Source of the DNA: an uncultured Lachnospiraceae bacterium | GTDB taxonomy: Bacteria; Bacillota; Clostridia; Lachnospirales; Lachnospiraceae | Direction of reading: 5' to 3' | Assembly: GCA_910587085.1 (NCBI GenBank) | Contig: CAJUMC010000081.1 | Span: 1 to 7,526, forward strand | DNA: 7,526 nt | In this document: in pieces, positions 3,936 to 7,526 of the stretch | Layout: every line of letters starts with the position of its first letter | Numbering within the stretch: position 1 is the first letter of the stretch | Notes under the pieces: generated by a model | The model's database searches: none | What the model saw: only the letters and a program-made list of their open reading frames with translations | Told to the model about the DNA's origin: nothing | Made by a program: the position numbers and the translations under genes

Positions 3936-5651
3936 ATGAAGCTGATTCTGGAATACATCCGAAAGCATCTTGGTATTTTTTTGCTTTCGACCTTTTTTCT
4001 GACCATGGAGGCGCTGGCAGATCTTCTGCAGCCGGCCTTCATGTCCATGATTGTCGATAAGGGAATAAAAAATGCGGATGTTGCCCGGATTCTCCGATAC
4101 GGTGCGGCCATGCTGGCGATTGCTCTGACCGGTGCGGTCTGCGCCGTAATCCGCAACCGTTTTGCCAGTCTTGTTTCCCAGAACATCGGCATGGAACTGC
4201 GCCGGGATATTTACCGCAATGTGCAGCAGCTTTCCATGGAAAATATAGATCGTCTGCGTCCCGCCTCCATTATTACCCGCATTACAAATGATGTGGCGCA
4301 GATACAGGAATTTATCAACGGCATTATGCGGATTATGGTAAAAGCCCCGATTATCTGCATCGGCGCAGTTATCCTGATCATGCTGCAGACGCCGCGCCAG
4401 GCGCCGGTTATGGCAGGAATTCTTATAATTGTTTCTCTGCTTGTTTTCGGTAATATGCGGATCGGATATCCGCGGTTCGGTGCGGTGCAGAACCGGCTGG
4501 ATCGTCTGAACGGCACGGCGAGAGAGTTTCTGTCTTCCGTTCGTGTGGTAAAGGCCTTCCGTGCAGAAGATGAGGAGATGGGAAAATTCACGGAGGTCTC
4601 TCTGGAGCTTGCCCGCGCCAATACGGCTGCGCTCCGGACGATGGCGGTATTTTCTCCGCTGATCAACCTGACGGTCAATTTCGGCATCGTACTCCTGCTG
4701 TGGATTTCGGGCAGCGGGCAGAGCGCAGAAATCGGCAGGCTGATGGCCTCCGTCAATTATATGACGCAGGTGCTGTTTTCCGTTACCATGATTTCCAATA
4801 CGCTGAATACGGCGGTGCGGGCGGCGGCATCCTCCGAACGGGTGAAGGAAGTGCTGGACGAAAGACCGGCACAGAAGCTTCCGAAGAAGCCGCTCACGCC
4901 GGAAATTACGGGGGATATCCGCTTTGAGCATGTGTGCTTTGCTTATGCGGGAGCAGGAAAGGAATCGCTTCACGACGTTGATTTACATATCAGATCCGGA
5001 GAGACCGTGGGAATTATCGGTTCCACGGGTTCCGGGAAAACAACTCTGGTCAGTCTTGTTCCGCGGCTTTACGATGCCGTAAGCGGAAAAATCCGGATTG
5101 ACGGCTGTGATGTCGAGCAGATCGACCTTGCGCATCTGCGGGCCGCCATTGCAGTTGTGCCGCAGAAGGCGCTTCTTTTTTCCGGGACAATCCGGGATAA
5201 TCTGCGCTGGGGCCGTGCCGACGCGGGGGAGGAGGAACTGCGGGCGGCAGCAGGGATTGCCTGCGCAGATACTTTTATTGAACAGAGTGCGCAGGGCTAT
5301 GATACGCTGCTGGGGCAGGGCGGAGTGAATTTGTCCGGCGGGCAGAAACAGCGTCTCTCCATTGCAAGAGCGCTTGTCCGGAACCCGCGGATTTTGATTC
5401 TGGACGACTGCACCAGTGCGCTGGATGCCAGGACCGAAGCGGAAGTGCTGAACGGACTGCGGCGCATGACAGGCAGCACGACCGTGCTGCTGGTGAGCCA
5501 GCGGATTTCCACGGTGATGCGGACGGATCGCATTCTGTGCCTGGACAACGGCTGTATAAAAGGCTGCGGAACGCATGAGGAGCTTATGGCCTCCTGTGAA
5601 ACCTATCGCGCAATTTACCGTTCACAGATTGGAGGGAAGAACAATGGCTGA
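3936..5651 (+). CDS. Heterodimeric ABC exporter subunit with degenerate ATPase site (permease-ATPase fusion)
   Basis: The product is 571 residues, a half-transporter with an N-terminal six-helix membrane domain (about 1-300) and a C-terminal nucleotide-binding domain. Visible ATPase elements are A-loop Y337, Walker A GSTGSGKTT (362-370), Q-loop Q410, signature LSGGQ (466-470), Walker B ILILD (486-490) and D-loop SALD. Two key residues are non-consensus. The catalytic Glu after Walker B is Asp (D491, in LDDCTSALD), and the switch His is Gln (Q522, in VSQRIST). This is the pattern of the degenerate-site subunit of heterodimeric exporters such as TM287 of TM287/288. It should therefore pair with the next gene's product in the cytoplasmic membrane and bind ATP at this site with little hydrolysis. 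Substrate is unknown; multidrug, lipid or peptide export are all possible. Its LSGGQ serves the consensus site built on the partner. Confidence 0.95.
   Translation: MKLILEYIRKHLGIFLLSTFFLTMEALADLLQPAFMSMIVDKGIKNADVARILRYGAAMLAIALTGAVCAVIRNRFASLVSQNIGMELRRDIYRNVQQLSMENIDRLRPASIITRITNDVAQIQEFINGIMRIMVKAPIICIGAVILIMLQTPRQAPVMAGILIIVSLLVFGNMRIGYPRFGAVQNRLDRLNGTAREFLSSVRVVKAFRAEDEEMGKFTEVSLELARANTAALRTMAVFSPLINLTVNFGIVLLLWISGSGQSAEIGRLMASVNYMTQVLFSVTMISNTLNTAVRAAASSERVKEVLDERPAQKLPKKPLTPEITGDIRFEHVCFAYAGAGKESLHDVDLHIRSGETVGIIGSTGSGKTTLVSLVPRLYDAVSGKIRIDGCDVEQIDLAHLRAAIAVVPQKALLFSGTIRDNLRWGRADAGEEELRAAAGIACADTFIEQSAQGYDTLLGQGGVNLSGGQKQRLSIARALVRNPRILILDDCTSALDARTEAEVLNGLRRMTGSTTVLLVSQRISTVMRTDRILCLDNGCIKGCGTHEELMASCETYRAIYRSQIGGKNNG
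5631..5635 (+). promoter_or_regulatory. Ribosome binding site of the second ABC gene, inside the first
   Basis: GGAGG lies 8 bases before the ATG at 5644 and within the last codons of the upstream gene. It favours this start over the in-frame ATG at 5575, which has no comparable site and would extend the protein by 23 residues overlapping the first subunit's C-terminus. Confidence 0.85.
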
Positions 5652-7458
5652 CAGAAACGGGAGTGTGCCGCCGGAAAATCTGAACGGGATATCGCGGCCG
5701 GGACGCGGGAGGGCTGTTGTGAAGCCGGAGAACATGAAGGGGACGCTGGGCAGGCTCTGGAGGCTGACAAGGGGCCAGAGAAGAGGGCTTGGATGGATTT
5801 TCCTCCTGTCGGTGCTGGCTTCCGCCGCATCCATACTTTCGCCGTATGTGACAGGAAGAGCCGTTGCCGCGATCAGCGGCGGGGATGCGGTTGCGTGGGT
5901 GTTGACCTGCCTGGCCGGTCTGTACCTCAGCGATTGGCTGATCCGGTTTCTTCAGGCGTTTCTTATGGCCTCCATCGGGCAGCGTGTAATACACCATATA
6001 CGGAAAACCCTGTTTGACAGGATACGCACGCTTCCGCTGTCCTTTTTTGACAGCCATCGGCACGGCGAGCTGATGAGCCGTCTGACCAATGATGTCGACA
6101 ATATCAGCACAACCATCTCCAATTCCCTAACGCTGCTTCTGACCTATATTTTTACGGTCAGCGGCATTTTTCTGGCGATGCTGTATCTGAGCCCGCTGCT
6201 GACAGTGGTGTCGCTGTCCGGCGTCGGAATGATATTTCTGCTGACCAAAACCGTAACACGGCGCACAAGAAAGCTTTTTGCCGCGCAGCAGAAAAGTCTG
6301 GGGGCGCTGAACGGCCAGGTGGAGGAGAGCGTATCCGGGCTGGCCATGGTGAAAGCATTCTGCCGCGAGCAGGAGATGGAGCGGGAGTTTGAGGAGAGGA
6401 ACAGCGAATTATGTACCGTATCCGTAAAGGCACTGATCTGTTCGGGGTACCTCATGCCCCTTATGAACGTGATCAATAACCTGCTGTATGTGGCAATTTC
6501 GGTTCTGTGCGGCGTGCTGTTTGTGGACGGCAGAATTACCGATATCGGGCTGGTTACAAGCTTTCTTCTCTATGTACGCCAGTTCACCCGGCCGTTTGTG
6601 GATATTGCAAATATTTACAATAATTTCCAGACCGCCGTTGCCGGAGCCGAACGAGTATTTGAAATTCTGGACGAGCAGCCGGAACCGCCCGACCGGGAAG
6701 GAGCCGTCCGGCTGGAACATCCGCGCGGGGAAATTGAACTGCGCCATGTGGAGTTCGGCTATGCGCCGGGGCGCCCGGTGCTCCGGGACATTTCCGTGAA
6801 AATACCGGCGGGCACTCAGGCGGCCATTGTCGGGGCTACCGGCTCCGGAAAGACAACGATTATCAACCTGCTGACACGGTTTTATGATGTCTCGGCGGGA
6901 AGCATTCTTCTGGACGGGCGCGATCTGCGGGATTACCGGATGGAGGATCTGCGGGATGCCTTCGGGGTGGTGTTGCAGGATACGGCGCTGTTTGCCGCGT
7001 CGGTCCGGGATAATATCCGCTACGGGCATCCGGACGCCTCGGCGGAACAGGTGCGGGAGGCGGCGCGCATCGCGGGGGCGGACAGTTTTATCGAGCGCCT
7101 TCCCGAAGGGCATGATACCGTTCTGAAGCACGGGGGAACGGAGCTCTCCCAGGGCGAGCGGCAGCTGCTGACCATTGCGCGGGCGGTGCTGGCCGATGCG
7201 CCGATCCTGATTCTGGACGAGGCCACCAGCTCCGTGGATACTGTAACGGAGCAGAAAATAAGGCGTGCCATGCTGAAAATCTGTGAAAACCGCACATCGG
7301 TGATTATCGCTCACCGCCTGTCAACAATCCGCGATTCCGACCTGATTATTCTGCTGGAAAGCGGGGAGATTGCCGAGCAGGGAACCCATGAGGAGCTGAT
7401 GGCGCTAAACGGCCGGTATGCGCATTTGTATCGGACGCAGACCGAGATTTCCGCATAG
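5644..7458 (+). CDS. Heterodimeric ABC exporter subunit with consensus Walker B (permease-ATPase fusion)
   Basis: The product is 604 residues from the ATG at 5644, which overlaps the preceding gene by 8 bases (ATGGCTGA), so translation is probably coupled. A polar, Pro/Gly/Arg-rich tail of about 35 residues precedes the six-helix membrane domain (about 45-325), as in TM288-type partners. The coupling region SFFDSHRHGELMSRLTNDVD lies at 133-152. ATPase elements are A-loop Y373, Walker A GATGSGKTT (397-405), Q-loop Q445, signature LSQGE (501-505), Walker B ILILDE (521-526) with catalytic E526, and switch H557 in IAHRLSTI. The active site is thus complete. The altered signature LSQGE faces the partner's degenerate site, matching the known asymmetry of heterodimeric exporters. 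It should power transport for the pair. The substrate cannot be told. Confidence 0.95.
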   Translation: MADRNGSVPPENLNGISRPGRGRAVVKPENMKGTLGRLWRLTRGQRRGLGWIFLLSVLASAASILSPYVTGRAVAAISGGDAVAWVLTCLAGLYLSDWLIRFLQAFLMASIGQRVIHHIRKTLFDRIRTLPLSFFDSHRHGELMSRLTNDVDNISTTISNSLTLLLTYIFTVSGIFLAMLYLSPLLTVVSLSGVGMIFLLTKTVTRRTRKLFAAQQKSLGALNGQVEESVSGLAMVKAFCREQEMEREFEERNSELCTVSVKALICSGYLMPLMNVINNLLYVAISVLCGVLFVDGRITDIGLVTSFLLYVRQFTRPFVDIANIYNNFQTAVAGAERVFEILDEQPEPPDREGAVRLEHPRGEIELRHVEFGYAPGRPVLRDISVKIPAGTQAAIVGATGSGKTTIINLLTRFYDVSAGSILLDGRDLRDYRMEDLRDAFGVVLQDTALFAASVRDNIRYGHPDASAEQVREAARIAGADSFIERLPEGHDTVLKHGGTELSQGERQLLTIARAVLADAPILILDEATSSVDTVTEQKIRRAMLKICENRTSVIIAHRLSTIRDSDLIILLESGEIAEQGTHEELMALNGRYAHLYRTQTEISA

Positions 7459-7526
7459 CTGAAAAAGCGGGGCAGAAGCCGGGACTTTAGCAGGAAGGCG
7501 ATCAGGAAATTACCCCACAGCCGGAA
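7459..7526. other. Start of the region downstream of the ABC operon
   Basis: These 68 bases after the operon's stop codon show no further start with a ribosome binding site and no complete terminator hairpin. The window ends before it can be told whether the operon continues. Confidence 0.5.

Noticed and set aside
3705..4973. A 422-codon open frame on the minus strand
   Set aside because: It is the antisense shadow of the first ABC exporter gene. Its composition is rich in His, Arg, Gln and Asn with no domain, while the plus strand carries all ABC motifs.
6409..7314. A 301-codon open frame on the minus strand
   Set aside because: It is the antisense shadow of the second ABC gene's ATPase domain and shows no recognisable protein features.

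Overview
The window looks like a chromosomal stretch from a Gram-positive anaerobe of the Clostridia, most likely Lachnospiraceae-like. The grounds are AGGAGG-type ribosome binding sites, sigma-A-style promoters, AT-rich intergenic DNA between moderately GC-rich genes, and a TrmB protein starting MRLRNI. The assignment rests on style and protein family, not on a marker gene. I see no CRISPR array, phage, insertion sequence or toxin-antitoxin module.

Layout. A tRNA-Lys(CTT) gene lies at the left edge on the minus strand. It is divergent from a gene for an AI-2E/PerM-family membrane protein (257-1609, plus). The two share an A/T-tract-rich region carrying a promoter for each. A 345-base intergenic region follows, with A-rich 16-base direct repeats and a strong double hairpin (1871-1971). 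The second hairpin overlaps the stop codon of the convergent thioredoxin gene trxA (1955-2260, minus). Just upstream of trxA, in the same direction, is an unannotated-looking 51-codon small ORF ending in a CKKC cysteine pair. A TATAAT box lies about 40 bases before its start, so the two probably form a small operon. From 2445 to 2957 I find no convincing gene. This stretch does hold a degenerate array of 19-base tandem repeats (2571-2685) followed by about 100 bases of very AT-rich DNA. The tRNA m7G46 methyltransferase gene trmB (2958-3617, minus) comes next.

Right half. A divergent intergenic region (3618-3935) holds a hairpin and an extended -10 promoter. From that promoter runs a two-gene plus-strand operon, 3936-7458, encoding both halves of a heterodimeric type IV ABC exporter of the TM287/288, BmrCD and EfrAB type. 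The genes overlap by 8 bases. The first subunit has the degenerate ATPase-site residues (Asp for the catalytic Glu, Gln for the switch His). The second has the consensus Walker B and H-switch but an LSQGE signature. Together they predict an asymmetric transporter with one consensus and one degenerate ATP site. Substrate cannot be read from sequence.

Most of the window is ordinary housekeeping and transport DNA. The parts worth a second look are non-coding or very small: the 19-base repeat array, the double hairpin at the 3' end of trxA, and the small basic ORF ahead of trxA. I do not see clear evidence of a new multi-gene system.
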